This document shows positions 25,805-37,071 of a stretch of 64,000 nucleotides of DNA, piece after piece. The notes beneath the pieces were generated by a model. That model searched no databases and was not told where the DNA came from. It saw nothing but the letters and a program-made list of their open reading frames with translations. Position 1 is the first letter of the stretch. Each line of letters begins with the position of its first letter. The position numbers and the translations under genes were made by a program. The stretch is from an uncultured delta proteobacterium (GTDB taxonomy: Bacteria > Desulfobacterota > Desulfobulbia > Desulfobulbales > Desulfurivibrionaceae): contig CAIPYE010000017.1 in NCBI GenBank assembly GCA_903869265.1, forward strand, positions 186,001 through 250,000. The letters run 5' to 3'.

Positions 25805-25983
25805 TTAGCGCATCTTCCGAATTTCGCTGAAAATACCACTCAAACGCTTTGCTCGTGCAATGCTTGTATCAGCCTTGATCTGTTTACTCGTGGGATCGAA
25901 AACACCGGATCAGGCCAACCTTTCCGTGTTTCAGGATATCAGATGGAACCCTGAGATGCGAAAAATGCGGTTTTTCGGGTTGA

Positions 25984-26020
25984 AACGAAAAAATCCGAAC
26001 AGCGATTAACTGTTCGGATT
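25984..26020 (-). terminator. Terminator of tRNA-Arg
   Basis: On the minus strand AATCCGAACAG and CTGTTCGGATT form an 11-bp stem with a 7-base loop (25992-26020), followed by a run of T. It lies just past the tRNA 3' end. Confidence 0.82.
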
Positions 26021-26033
26021 CGTGGTGTTTTTG

Positions 26034-26110
26034 TGGTGCGCCCGACAGGATTCGAACCTGTGACCTACGGCTTAGAAGGCCGGTGCTCTATCCGGCTGAG
26101 CTACGGGCGC
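26034..26110 (-). tRNA. tRNA-Arg(UCU)
   Basis: The minus strand folds into a full cloverleaf. GCGCCCG pairs with CGGGCGC in the acceptor stem. The anticodon loop CTTCTAA carries TCT, and the T arm contains GGTTCGAATCC. CCA is encoded (26034-26036). The anticodon reads AGA arginine codons. Confidence 0.96.
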
Positions 26111-26184
26111 CAATGTGCGACAGATATTAGAATGATCGGGCCAAGAAAGCAATACCGTTTTCGCCTCGCATCTTGGGGCAGGCG

Positions 26185-28542
<2,358 letters not shown>

Positions 28543-28693
28543 GGCGGACTCAGCCTTTGGTGTCTGCATCCCGGAAAGAAAATGGGACAATATCAGGATC
28601 AAATATCAACGATATCGGTAGAATACAACAGAACCGTTGGGCAAACCACCCATATTATTGTCCACAAAGGGGTGGGTTGCTGCGGGGAAAGCA

Positions 28694-28729
28694 TAAAAAA
28701 AAAGGCAAGCTCCATGAGGAGCTTGCCTT
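28694..28729 (-). terminator. Terminator of the dsrMKJOP operon
   Basis: On the minus strand a perfect 12-bp stem (AAGGCAAGCTCC with its complement) around a TCAT loop is followed by nine T in the transcript sense. It lies just after the dsrP stop. Confidence 0.9.
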
Positions 28730-28765
28730 GAATCAACCATGCAGTACAGAGAAAAAGACTGATTT

Positions 28766-29935
28766 TTAGGCTTCGTTCTCCAGCTTGACGCTGATGGCCA
28801 CCTTGTAGAGGATTGAGAGAATGAAGAAGCCTGTGGCCCAGATGGCGGCGGTAATACCAATCTCCTGGGCGCTGGGGTAGTACTCGGTGACCTGGTCCAG
28901 CATGGACGGAACAAAGCCGCCGAGCACCAGGCCAAGGCCCTTGTCGATCCAGAAGGCAAAGAAGATCAGCAGGCAGGAAATCACCAGCAGGCCGTCGGAC
29001 TGTTTTGCCCGGGAGACAAAGATCAAGGCGATGCCCGCCAAGCCCATGACCACCGAAGCCCGCATGAAGGGCACCAGGTTGTTGTACACCTGGTCGCCAT
29101 GGCCGAGGCCCCAGAAAAGGTAATCCAGGGTGTGCATGTGGCCGGGAATCTGGCTGTAGTAGGCAACAAAGAATTCGCAGCCCAAAAAGAAAAAGTTGAG
29201 CAGCGCGGCATAGCCGATGATGGTCACCAGTTTATCCTGTGCCTCGCGGCCCACGTCAAACTTGGTGGTCCGCTTGAGGATCATGGCAATGACCATCAAA
29301 AGCGCAGGTCCTGCGGCAAAGGCCGAAGCCAGGAAGCGGGGGGCCAGAATGGCGGTGAGCCAGAAATGGCGGCCCGGCAGACCGCAGTACAGAAAAGCGG
29401 TGACGGTGTGGATGCTGATGGCCCAGGGGATGGAGAGGTAGATAAAGGGCTTGATCCACTTTGGGTATTTGATCCCTTTATACTCGGACTGCAACACCAC
29501 CCAGCCACAGAGGATGTTGAGGAACAGATAGCCGTTGAGCACGATCATGTCCCAGAACAGCATGGAATGCGGAGTGGGGTGGAGCAGTACGTTCATGGCG
29601 CGCATGGGCTGGCCCAAGTCGGCGATGATGAACATCAGGCACATGGCGATGGCGGCAATGGCCATGAATTCGCCAAGGATGACGATGCGGCCGAACGCCT
29701 TGTAGTTATGAAGATAATACGGCAGCACCAGCATCAGGCCGCCGGCTGCAACCCCGACCAGAAAGGTGAACTGGGAGATATACACGCCCCAGGTCACATC
29801 CCGGCTCATGCCGGTGATGCCCAGACCATAGTTAAACTGCTGCACGTAACAGAGTCCGCCTACCCCCATTATGGAGAGCAGGAAGAGCATCCATAGCCAG
29901 TATCCTGTGCTTCCCTTTAATGCTTTTTCGATCAT
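28766..29935 (-). CDS. dsrP: DsrP, NrfD-type membrane subunit of the Dsr complex
   Basis: The 389-residue membrane protein has about ten helices and belongs to the NrfD/PsrC family of quinone-interacting subunits. The N-terminal region TWGVYISQFTFLVGVAAGG is characteristic, with the acidic HSMLFWDMIVLNGYLFLN further on. It anchors DsrO and exchanges electrons with the menaquinone pool in the DsrMKJOP complex. It is last in the operon, 10 bases after dsrO. The complex links the membrane to sulfite reduction through DsrC. Confidence 0.95.
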   Translation of the reverse strand: MIEKALKGSTGYWLWMLFLLSIMGVGGLCYVQQFNYGLGITGMSRDVTWGVYISQFTFLVGVAAGGLMLVLPYYLHNYKAFGRIVILGEFMAIAAIAMCLMFIIADLGQPMRAMNVLLHPTPHSMLFWDMIVLNGYLFLNILCGWVVLQSEYKGIKYPKWIKPFIYLSIPWAISIHTVTAFLYCGLPGRHFWLTAILAPRFLASAFAAGPALLMVIAMILKRTTKFDVGREAQDKLVTIIGYAALLNFFFLGCEFFVAYYSQIPGHMHTLDYLFWGLGHGDQVYNNLVPFMRASVVMGLAGIALIFVSRAKQSDGLLVISCLLIFFAFWIDKGLGLVLGGFVPSMLDQVTEYYPSAQEIGITAAIWATGFFILSILYKVAISVKLENEA

Positions 29936-29945
29936 GGTCTGTACC

Positions 29946-30791
29946 TCAAATAATATAGAAGAGGGATGGATGTGTCCCTGCAGAAGGTTTCCGCTGGATG
30001 GTGAAGGTTGTCTTCAGTACCTGGCTAACCTCTGAAGCGGGGTCGTTCAGATCGCCAAAGACAAGGGCCTTGGATTCTGCGGCGACTTCGACGCAAGCCG
30101 GAATCTGGCCGATGGTAAGCCGTTCCACGCAGAAATTGCATTTCTCGACAACCCCGCGCATCCGGGTGGGGAACTTCGGGTTTATCTCCTTGATAAAAGG
30201 CTGGCCATCGGCATTCTTGCCGCGCGGCTCACGCCAGTTGAAGCTCCGGGCCCCATAGGGGCAGGCAGCCATGCAGAATCGGCAACCGATGCAACGATGA
30301 TAGTCCATGGCGATAACGCCGTCCTTGGTCTTGAATGTAGCCTGGGTGGGGCAGGCACGGACGCAGGGCGGGTTGTCGCAGTGGTTGCACAGGGTCAGGA
30401 AGGGCATGGACTCCAAGGCTTCCGGCTTTTTGTACTGGCTGCTGTCATCCGGGAAAACATGCTCGAAGGAATCCACCCATATCCATTTGATCTCATCCTT
30501 CTTGTTGCCGAAATCCGGCACATTGTGGATGGCGTGGCAGGTGGAGACACATTTTTCTGCAAGCCCAGGATTTGCGGCGAACTTTTTAACGTCAATGACC
30601 ATGCCCCAGCGTTTGCCGGTGGGAGCTGCAGCACCGTGGGCGCCAGCAGCAGCGTTAGCGGCGGCGGCCTCGCCGTGCTCAGAGGCCACTGCCTCACCCT
30701 TGAGCAGGGAGTTAAAGGCCGAGGGAACGGCAATGCCGGCAATGGCGCTAAGCCCGGCTATCTTCAAAAAATCTCTTCTTTTGCTATCCAT
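29946..30791 (-). CDS. dsrO: DsrO, periplasmic ferredoxin-like subunit
   Basis: The 281 residues begin with a Tat signal (KRRDFLKIAGL). Four ferredoxin-type clusters are visible: CVSTCHAIHNVP, CNHCDNPPCVRACP, CIGCRFCMAACPYGA and CNFCVERLTIGQIPACVE. It is a periplasmic iron-sulfur protein that passes electrons between DsrJ and DsrP. A short Ala-rich linker follows the signal. The gene abuts dsrJ with only one base between stop and ATG. Confidence 0.95.
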   Translation of the reverse strand: MDSKRRDFLKIAGLSAIAGIAVPSAFNSLLKGEAVASEHGEAAAANAAAGAHGAAAPTGKRWGMVIDVKKFAANPGLAEKCVSTCHAIHNVPDFGNKKDEIKWIWVDSFEHVFPDDSSQYKKPEALESMPFLTLCNHCDNPPCVRACPTQATFKTKDGVIAMDYHRCIGCRFCMAACPYGARSFNWREPRGKNADGQPFIKEINPKFPTRMRGVVEKCNFCVERLTIGQIPACVEVAAESKALVFGDLNDPASEVSQVLKTTFTIQRKPSAGTHPSLFYII

Positions 30792-30792
30792 G

Positions 30793-31173
30793 TTACATCG
30801 CCTCCTTCGGCTGGAGATGGCAATCCCAGCAATACGGTTTCACGGAGGCATAGTTGTGGCAGGTGTCACAGAATTTTTTCTTGTCGCTGTGACATTTCAT
30901 GCAGCCATTCTGCAGGCTCCGTACATATTCTGTGCCGTTGGCGGTTTTCCCGATGCGGGCGCCGTCTTCGCGCAGGATGTTATCGCGCCACTGGTTGAGC
31001 AGCACCATGTGCGAGGTGCGCATAAACGCAGTTGGGGCAACACACTCCTTGTAGTCCTTTGGTTTTTCAGGTTTAGGCAATTTGCTGAGATCCCCGGACT
31101 TATACCACATCGGGGATGTCATGACGCCCAAGAACAGTATCAACGCAGGTATGATTCTTCCTTTCCCGTACAT
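30793..31173 (-). CDS. dsrJ: DsrJ, triheme cytochrome c
   Basis: The 126 residues have an N-terminal hydrophobic anchor (MYGKGRIIPALILFLGVMTS) and three CXXCH heme motifs: CMKCH, CDTCH and CWDCH. A Cys in the KECVAPTAF segment before the hemes is a candidate for the unusual His/Cys ligation known for DsrJ. It faces the periplasm and links DsrO to the membrane subunits. It lies five bases after dsrK. Confidence 0.95.
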   Translation of the reverse strand: MYGKGRIIPALILFLGVMTSPMWYKSGDLSKLPKPEKPKDYKECVAPTAFMRTSHMVLLNQWRDNILREDGARIGKTANGTEYVRSLQNGCMKCHSDKKKFCDTCHNYASVKPYCWDCHLQPKEAM

Positions 31174-31178
31174 GGCTA

Positions 31179-32834
31179 TTAGCCCTCCATTCCTGCAAGT
31201 GGCTCAAAACGGAGACCCGTTTCACGCTCTTTTTCTCCTTCCATGACCAGGGCGTTGCCAACCAGCTCGGACACGCCGCAGACCTCCACGTCGGGATTCC
31301 AGTAGTTCATCAGACTCGTCAAGGTGGCGCGGTCGATGGCGCATACGCAGGAGAGCATATTGACCGCATGCTTGTCGCGTACATGTTTGACCGCGTTAGC
31401 CCGTGGCAACCCTGACCGCATTCTCAGTTCCATAATCTCATCGGTGTTCAAGCCGGTGCCGCTGCCGCAGCAGAAGGTTGACTCACGGATGGTGTTTTCC
31501 GGCATCTCATGGAAATTATTAACCACATTCTGCAAGACATACCGGGGTTCTTCGATCAAGCCCATGGCGCGGGCCGGGTTGCAGGAGTCATGGTAGGTTG
31601 CAATCCGGTGATCGTTGCGTTTCGGGTCAAGCTTCAGCTTGCCGTGCTTGATCAAATCCGCAGTGAACTCGCTGATGTGGACCATCTTGGTGGAGGCCGC
31701 GTTGTCGAAGCGGGTTCCGGTGATCGGCGAGGTGGGCACTTCCAGGAAGTCGGCAGGGCCGTTCATGGTGTCCATATACTGATGCACAACCCGCCACATG
31801 TGGCCGCACTCGCCGCCCAGGATCCATTTGACCCCCAAGCGCTTGGCCTCGGCATACATCTTGCCGTTGAGTTTTTTCATCATCTCGTTGTTGGTGAAGA
31901 GACCGAAATTGCCGCCTTCCGAAGCGTAGGTGGACCAGGTGTAGTCCAGCCCGATGTGGTGGAAGAGCAGCAGATAGCCCATGGCCGTGTAGATGCCCGG
32001 TTCTGCGAAGACATCCGCCGAGGGGGTGATGAACAGCACTTCCGCACCCTTGCGGTTGAATGTCGGCTCGATCTTGATGCCGGTGATCTCTTCGATATCA
32101 TCGCAGAGATAGATGATATTGTCTTTGAAGGTGTGGGGCTGCAGCCCCATGTGGTTACCGGTGCGGTTCGAGTTGGCAGCCGGCTCCATGATCCAGTTGA
32201 TGTTGACCCCCACCAGATGGAGCAGTTCGCGGCCCATCATGGTGATTTCGGCGGTATCGATGCCGTAGGGGCAGAACACCGAGCAGCGGCGGCATTCGGT
32301 GCACTGGTAGAAGTACATGAACCATTCCTTCAGCACCCCGAAGGTCATCTCGCGGCCGCCGGCAATCTTGCCGAGGATCTTGCCGCCCAGGGTAAAGTCG
32401 TTCCGATATACGGAGCGCAGAAGTTCTGCCCGGAGAACCGGCATGTTCTTGGGATCGCCGGTGCCCAGGAAGAAGTGGCACTTGTCGGCGCAGGCGCCGC
32501 AGCGTACGCAGCAATCCATAAAGATCTTCAGGGAGCGGAATTTGTCCAGCCGCTCTTTAATGCCGTTAAGAATGATCTCTTTCCAATTTTCCGGCAACTT
32601 CCAGTCGTCGGCCTCAGGATCCCAATCGCGCGGTTCACCAAACAGCCCAGGATGGTTGGGGAAGGTCTTTTGCGAATGATATTCCATCATTTCTTTTTTT
32701 GCGGGATACGCATAGTTTCCCGGTTTGAATATGGCCTCGACATCGGGCCAATCCTTTTTCGGAACAGCCCCTGTCATCAGGGACGGACCCTTCGCAACGC
32801 TTACACCGAGTTTGTCTGCTTTCATGATTGCCAT
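31179..32834 (-). CDS. dsrK: DsrK, HdrD-like iron-sulfur subunit
   Basis: The 551-residue cytoplasmic subunit has two ferredoxin-type clusters (CCVRCGACADKC, then CTECRRCSVFCPYG). The C-terminal part carries the cysteine-rich CCG pattern of heterodisulfide reductase catalytic subunits (HDSCNPA, FCCGSGTG, LSCVCA). That site is thought to act on the DsrC trisulfide during sulfite reduction. It pairs with DsrM to pass menaquinol electrons to sulfur. AAGGA precedes the ATG by about ten bases. Confidence 0.95.
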   Translation of the reverse strand: MAIMKADKLGVSVAKGPSLMTGAVPKKDWPDVEAIFKPGNYAYPAKKEMMEYHSQKTFPNHPGLFGEPRDWDPEADDWKLPENWKEIILNGIKERLDKFRSLKIFMDCCVRCGACADKCHFFLGTGDPKNMPVLRAELLRSVYRNDFTLGGKILGKIAGGREMTFGVLKEWFMYFYQCTECRRCSVFCPYGIDTAEITMMGRELLHLVGVNINWIMEPAANSNRTGNHMGLQPHTFKDNIIYLCDDIEEITGIKIEPTFNRKGAEVLFITPSADVFAEPGIYTAMGYLLLFHHIGLDYTWSTYASEGGNFGLFTNNEMMKKLNGKMYAEAKRLGVKWILGGECGHMWRVVHQYMDTMNGPADFLEVPTSPITGTRFDNAASTKMVHISEFTADLIKHGKLKLDPKRNDHRIATYHDSCNPARAMGLIEEPRYVLQNVVNNFHEMPENTIRESTFCCGSGTGLNTDEIMELRMRSGLPRANAVKHVRDKHAVNMLSCVCAIDRATLTSLMNYWNPDVEVCGVSELVGNALVMEGEKERETGLRFEPLAGMEG

Positions 32835-32839
32835 CGTTC

Positions 32840-33838
32840 TTATTCCTTCTCAACGGGTATTCCGCCTTCCTTCATGAACTCCCTGAACTCGTCTTCGTAT
32901 CCAGCGTAGGAGTGCGGCTTGATGTTGGGGTCATTCCACGGATTGATGTGCCGGACCATCCGGCTGTTGTTGATCATGTTCCGGGTGGGGCTCATGAAGA
33001 CGCCGGCCATGTGCATGAGTTTGCTGAAGGGGAGGTAGATCAACAGGGCGCAGACCAGGAAGACATGGATGAAAAAGACTGGGCTGATCTGTCCGGCGAC
33101 GATGGCCGGGGTAAAGGTGGCCAGGCCATGGGTCAACTGCTTGATCGCCACCACGTCCGCCCGGAAGACATAGCGCATCAGGATGCCGGTGAGGGCGATG
33201 CTGAAGATCAGGAACAGCGGAAAGTAATCGGCTGACAGGGAGATGTACCGGATATTGGAAAGCATCACCCTCCGAAGGAACAAAAAGGCAATGGCGCCGA
33301 GAAAAATGGCGTCGGTCATGTAGAGCACCGGGGCGCCGATCTGGAGGAAGCCGTCGCCGAACTCAAGGGCGGCGACAAAGCCGGGGACCGGGTCCATGAA
33401 CAGTCGCATATGCCTCAGAACAATTACCAGGAAGCAGTAATGGAACATCAGGGCGAACAGCCAGAGGAACTTGCTTGAGCCGTACACCAGCTTGGGACCT
33501 TCGTACATCTCTGCCTTGGTGTTGCGGAACAGGGAGCGGAACAGGAAGACTTCCAGGAACATCCTGGCGATGACCCCGAGCTTGCTGGAGGGGCAGTCGA
33601 TCTTGTTCTGCTTGATCCAGGGCAGGGAGTTGGCCTGACCACAGGTGGTCGGAATCCGGAAGGGAACCGGAGATTTTGCCCAGTACAACACGCGATAGGC
33701 AAACCCTCCCAGAAAGAGGGCAAAGGCAAGATAGGGCAAGACGATCCCTATCAAGGCCTGACCACCCGGCACCTGGGCGGCCACCAGGCCAACCGCGATA
33801 AGCGCCAACACTGCGATGAATGGACTCAGGATTCTCAT
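32840..33838 (-). CDS. dsrM: DsrM, NarI-like cytochrome b subunit
   Basis: The 332-residue membrane protein has about six helices and conserved histidines (LMFHYCFLVIVLRHMRL, LTHGL, FFIHVFL) that could ligate heme b as in NarI. It oxidises menaquinol and feeds DsrK. The C-terminus ends in a soluble tail (NDPNIKPHSYAGYEDEFREF). It precedes dsrK by five bases and follows the RsbRD-N gene, the usual gene order in sulfate reducers. Confidence 0.94.
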   Translation of the reverse strand: MRILSPFIAVLALIAVGLVAAQVPGGQALIGIVLPYLAFALFLGGFAYRVLYWAKSPVPFRIPTTCGQANSLPWIKQNKIDCPSSKLGVIARMFLEVFLFRSLFRNTKAEMYEGPKLVYGSSKFLWLFALMFHYCFLVIVLRHMRLFMDPVPGFVAALEFGDGFLQIGAPVLYMTDAIFLGAIAFLFLRRVMLSNIRYISLSADYFPLFLIFSIALTGILMRYVFRADVVAIKQLTHGLATFTPAIVAGQISPVFFIHVFLVCALLIYLPFSKLMHMAGVFMSPTRNMINNSRMVRHINPWNDPNIKPHSYAGYEDEFREFMKEGGIPVEKE

Positions 33839-33864
33839 TTACTGTTACCTCGCATCATGGTTAC

Positions 33865-34410
33865 TTACACATTAATGGTTTTAAGCTCCGCCTTCGGGGC
33901 GATATTTTTATCCATCAGTTTCGAAGGGCAACCGCCGTCCGTGGTGATGTGGTTTCCGCTTTTAATCTCCGCGATCCTGGTCTGATAAAGCCTTTCCCGG
34001 CTGACGGCATACAGGTCGAACATGGTGTAGGCCAGGATATCGGCTTTTTCTTCAAATGCCTGCCAGCCTTCAAGATCCGCCACTTTTTCTTTGTGGCAGA
34101 CAGACTTGACCACTCTTTTCAGGGTGTAGGCCATGGAGACCGCTTCGGAAGGCGCAAAGGTCTGCACGGCGCGGATTTGGACCATCTGCTCCAGAGCAGC
34201 AACGATCTTTGCGGTTTCGTTCTTTTCGAAAAGTAAGGTGTACACTTCCCACAGGCTGTTTTTCACCGCATAGCCCACCGGGTTGGCAAACTGGTCCTTC
34301 TCTTTTTTGAATATCCGGGCGCCATCCTCCGGGTAGGTCGCCAGCACCTGATCGACCCAAGCCTCGAGAATTTCGCCCTTATTTTCGATGAGCAGTTCTT
34401 GCAACAGCAT
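33865..34410 (-). CDS. RsbRD N-terminal domain-like protein preceding dsrMKJOP
   Basis: The 181-residue cytoplasmic protein is mainly helical (LLQELLIENKGEILEAWVDQ, LWEVYTLLFEKNETAKIVAAL). It matches the RsbRD N-terminal domain seen in front of dsrM in many sulfate reducers. In stressosome proteins this fold senses ligands; here its role is not established. Being first in the dsr operon suggests a regulatory or assembly job for the complex. It has no STAS domain. Confidence 0.85.
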   Translation of the reverse strand: MLLQELLIENKGEILEAWVDQVLATYPEDGARIFKKEKDQFANPVGYAVKNSLWEVYTLLFEKNETAKIVAALEQMVQIRAVQTFAPSEAVSMAYTLKRVVKSVCHKEKVADLEGWQAFEEKADILAYTMFDLYAVSRERLYQTRIAEIKSGNHITTDGGCPSKLMDKNIAPKAELKTINV

Positions 34411-34455
34411 GATGCCCCCTTAGCGACCCCTATTTTTAGGGGAAAAAACTGTATC

Positions 34456-34501
34456 CTGAATGACCATTCAGAATATGAAAGGCATTGGTAGCATGTTTCA
34501 A
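34456..34501 (-). promoter_or_regulatory. dsr operon promoter with overlapping dyad
   Basis: On the minus strand TTGAAA (34496-34501) and CATATT (34472-34477) are 18 bases apart. Immediately downstream is a perfect dyad CTGAATG-AC-CATTCAG (34456-34471), covering the likely start site. An operator for a repressor or activator is plausible. The -10 is imperfect. Confidence 0.5.
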
Positions 34502-34542
34502 AATAGATTTCAACAAGAAAAATATGCGGGGAAGGGAGCGGA

Positions 34543-34965
34543 TCAGGAGATGGTGTCGAGGAGAATACCGGCTTCCTGCTGGAGGTTTTTGAGGAGAACC
34601 GGAAGGTCGTTCAGGTCAATGACCACATCGCCGATAATGGAGCAACGGTCATTGTGAGTGCAGTCGTAGACATCAAGAGAATAGCCGCGCTCGTCTTTGC
34701 TGAGCACAAGATGGATGAGGATTTTCTGGTTTTCAAGGTGGGTGTTGACTTGTCCCACCAACCGCCGTACTGCGGTTTCTTCGGTGGAGGGCAAAAGAGC
34801 GTGTTCCTTCTGTCGGCGTTCCTCCCTGTTGCGCTGCCATTCCCGCGTGAAAGCGCCGATGCGGGCAACCGGGGTGAGGCCGTCAATGGGGTCGACCTTT
34901 TTTCCCTTGCGATACGGATCGATTCGTATCGGTCGTGGAAATTTGATCTCATCGGAAATAACCAT
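34543..34965 (-). CDS. Small FlaG-like protein, function uncertain
   Basis: About 140 residues from the ATG at 34965, which follows a G-rich ribosome site; a long upstream extension of the frame is not supported. The N-terminal half is basic and low in structure (RIDPYRKGKKVDPIDG). The C-terminal half (NQKILIHLVLSKDERGYSLD, then LLKNLQQEAGILLDTIS) has the length and layout of FlaG flagellar proteins but lacks their IPPEE motif. I would call it a hypothetical protein with FlaG-like features. It is not in an obvious operon with its neighbours. Confidence 0.6.
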   Translation of the reverse strand: MVISDEIKFPRPIRIDPYRKGKKVDPIDGLTPVARIGAFTREWQRNREERRQKEHALLPSTEETAVRRLVGQVNTHLENQKILIHLVLSKDERGYSLDVYDCTHNDRCSIIGDVVIDLNDLPVLLKNLQQEAGILLDTIS

Positions 34966-35078
34966 TGTTTCCCCCCCCCTGGCCGTTTCCTGGTGGTGGT
35001 TTATGCTTCTCCTTGATATTCTGTCACAATACCCATCGACATTATTGTCAGCGAACAATAGTCTTTTCGGTTTTCGCT

Positions 35079-36002
35079 TTAAATCTCCAGTTCCACGCCT
35101 TCCTTGGCAAAGAAAATTTCCGTGGTGCCCTGTCCTGCCGCCACGCAATATTTCTCCGCCAAGGCGTCGATCTGGTCGTCGGTGCGCATGGGATCATGAT
35201 GGAACAGGGCCAGGGCTTTCACTCCGGCTGTGTTGGCTGCGGCAACGGCATGTTCAAAAGAGGAATGCCCCCAGCCCACAAATCTGCCCGTGTATTCCTC
35301 GTGGGTGTATTGGCTGTCGTGCACCAAAAGGTCCGCCCCGGAAAAAAACTGTTCCAAAACACCATTCTGTTCCTGGGCCACCATTTCGCCCTCGGTGGCC
35401 ATGCCTTCGTCATAGGATGGGTCCTCCGGGTCCGTGCAGAAAACATTGCGGAACGGCTCGGTGTCATAGGCCGTGCAGATCGTTTTCCCTTGGTAGGCAA
35501 AGCGGTAGCCAAGGCAGAGGATGGGGTGATTCAGGTATTTTGCCGTGACGGTGATGCCGTCGCCCAGATCGCGCACTCCCTCCTTGAGATCGATATATTC
35601 AATCTTGGCGGCAAGCTCTGCCTGGCGAACCGGAAAATACCGGTAAGTCAGCTGCCCGCCCACGATTTTTTCCAGGGTGTCGCCCTCGAAACTGACCGGG
35701 CCATGGACCCGGATGCTGCTGCCCGGCACATAGATGGGGGTGAAGAAGGGAAAGCCCATGATGTGGTCCCAGTGGGTATGGGTCAGAAAGATATCCGTGT
35801 TGATCGGCCCTTTCTTCAAATCGCTGGCCATCATGAAGTTGCCCAGTTCCCGGAGACCGGAACCGGCATCGATGATGATGAGGCGATTGATTTCCGGGAA
35901 ACGCAGCTCAATGCAGGCGGTATTCCCGCCGTACTTCATGGTTTTTGGGCCGGGACAGGGGATGGAGCCCCGGACCCCCCAGAATTTGATCCGTATGCTC
36001 AT
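35079..36002 (-). CDS. Metallo-beta-lactamase-fold hydrolase
   Basis: The 307-residue protein has the MBL signature HTHWDHIMGF for zinc binding. The N-terminus IKFWGVRGSIPCPGPKT is typical of a subgroup near the RNase Z/phosphodiesterase branch. Further conserved parts are HDSQYTHEEY and LALFHHDP. It could be a phosphodiesterase, and in this family it is often linked to signalling. It overlaps the HDOD gene by four bases, so the two are co-translated. Confidence 0.85.
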   Translation of the reverse strand: MSIRIKFWGVRGSIPCPGPKTMKYGGNTACIELRFPEINRLIIIDAGSGLRELGNFMMASDLKKGPINTDIFLTHTHWDHIMGFPFFTPIYVPGSSIRVHGPVSFEGDTLEKIVGGQLTYRYFPVRQAELAAKIEYIDLKEGVRDLGDGITVTAKYLNHPILCLGYRFAYQGKTICTAYDTEPFRNVFCTDPEDPSYDEGMATEGEMVAQEQNGVLEQFFSGADLLVHDSQYTHEEYTGRFVGWGHSSFEHAVAAANTAGVKALALFHHDPMRTDDQIDALAEKYCVAAGQGTTEIFFAKEGVELEI

Positions 36003-36895
36003 GAGGTCTCCTTGGCGACCTGGAGAAAAATCTGGGCCTTTTCGATTTCCTGTTGCACAATCGGGTGCAGGTTTGAAAGGTCATACCATTTCAGGCCGAC
36101 CAAGGCGAGAAGCTCCTTGACTCGGGATATGTCCGGGTAGCGGTCTCCGGCTGAGCCGACGTCAAAGAGGTTGGCGTAGGTGTTCGCCAGGGCTACCACG
36201 GCGATCAGCTGCTGGTTGTCTGCCGAGGCCTTTTCCGGGACGTGGTGGAAGCGGAGCATTTCGGTGAGTCCAAGGTTAAGCTGCCATTTGTCGGCGATCA
36301 TCTTTCCGGCCCGGCTATGATCGAAGCCCAGCATCATCTCCTCGGCTCTCGATAATGGCCCCTGCTCAAGGGTGGACAACTCCAGAGACTGCCGGTATTC
36401 CTCGGCGAAACAGTTATTGAGCGGGATTTTTCCCAGATCATGGAGCAGCCCGGCTACAAAAAATTCCTCCTGCATCATACCGGGGATTCCCTTGAGGCCG
36501 GCCAGGGCCTTGGCCATCACCCCCACACAGAGGGAGTGGGTCCAGAACGCATCCATGGACAGCGAGCGAAAGGAGTCTTCCCTCCCCATGCTGCCCAGAA
36601 CCGCGGTGCTCAAGGCCAGGTTTTTCACGGTGTTGATCCCGAGCATGATGATCGCTCGGGTGAGGGAATTGATCTGGTTGGGCAGGGAATAATAGGCCGA
36701 GTTAATGAGCTTGAGCACCTGTCCGGTCAGGACCGGATCCAGGGCGATGACCCGGTTGAGGTCGTTGGCCGAGGTGCTTGGAGTATTGCAGACTTCCAGA
36801 ACCTTTGTCACCGTGGTGGACAGGCTCGGCATCCGCTCGATATATTTCTGGATCAGCGCGAAACGCTGTTCGTTGGTCAGGGGAGCCTCGGGCAT
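35999..36895 (-). CDS. HDOD domain protein
   Basis: The 298-residue protein has an HDOD region through its middle (LPNQINSLTRAIIMLGINTV, FFVAGLLHDLGKIPLNN). It keeps an HD-like pair LLHDLG and later FDHSRAG. HDOD proteins act in signal transduction, often with c-di-GMP or PAS partners. It overlaps the MBL gene by four bases. The target is not identifiable. Confidence 0.85.
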   Translation of the reverse strand: MPEAPLTNEQRFALIQKYIERMPSLSTTVTKVLEVCNTPSTSANDLNRVIALDPVLTGQVLKLINSAYYSLPNQINSLTRAIIMLGINTVKNLALSTAVLGSMGREDSFRSLSMDAFWTHSLCVGVMAKALAGLKGIPGMMQEEFFVAGLLHDLGKIPLNNCFAEEYRQSLELSTLEQGPLSRAEEMMLGFDHSRAGKMIADKWQLNLGLTEMLRFHHVPEKASADNQQLIAVVALANTYANLFDVGSAGDRYPDISRVKELLALVGLKWYDLSNLHPIVQQEIEKAQIFLQVAKETS

Positions 36896-36978
36896 CGGCA
36901 GAACCAGTTGTTCTCGTTTAGACGCAAGTGATTACGGGTAAAAAACTAAAGCTAAAACCTGCACCCCATACTTTGTAA

Positions 36979-37018
36979 GCGATCATGGGGTGGTGCGGAT
37001 GTGCCGTCCCATGATCGC
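36979..37018. repeat. 11-bp inverted repeat downstream of the RHH gene
   Basis: GCGATCATGGG at 36979-36989 is exactly complementary to 37008-37018. Outer, imperfect arms (CTAAAACC and GGGTTTAG) extend the symmetry to about 36952-37028. It could form a cruciform or act as a terminator, but there is no T run. Confidence 0.5.
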
Positions 37019-37071
37019 GTGGGTTTAGACCATACTAGCTGAGGCTGATCGTGCGGTCAAGGAGGGGTGGG

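Larger units (their letters stand above)
25715..26033. other. Intergenic region between ssrA and tRNA-Arg
   Basis: This 319-base gap holds the 14-bp inverted repeat and the tRNA terminator. The middle, 25805-25990, has no gene I can support. I looked for a duplicate of the tmRNA 3' end as an attachment-site scar and found none. Confidence 0.55.

Noticed and set aside
25360-26110. Integrative element at the tmRNA 3' end
   Set aside because: No integrase gene and no second copy of the tmRNA end were found in the flank, so no att pair can be shown.
31509-32909. 466-codon plus-strand open frame opposite dsrK
   Set aside because: The opposite strand encodes DsrK with its cysteine motifs; the frame has no family match.
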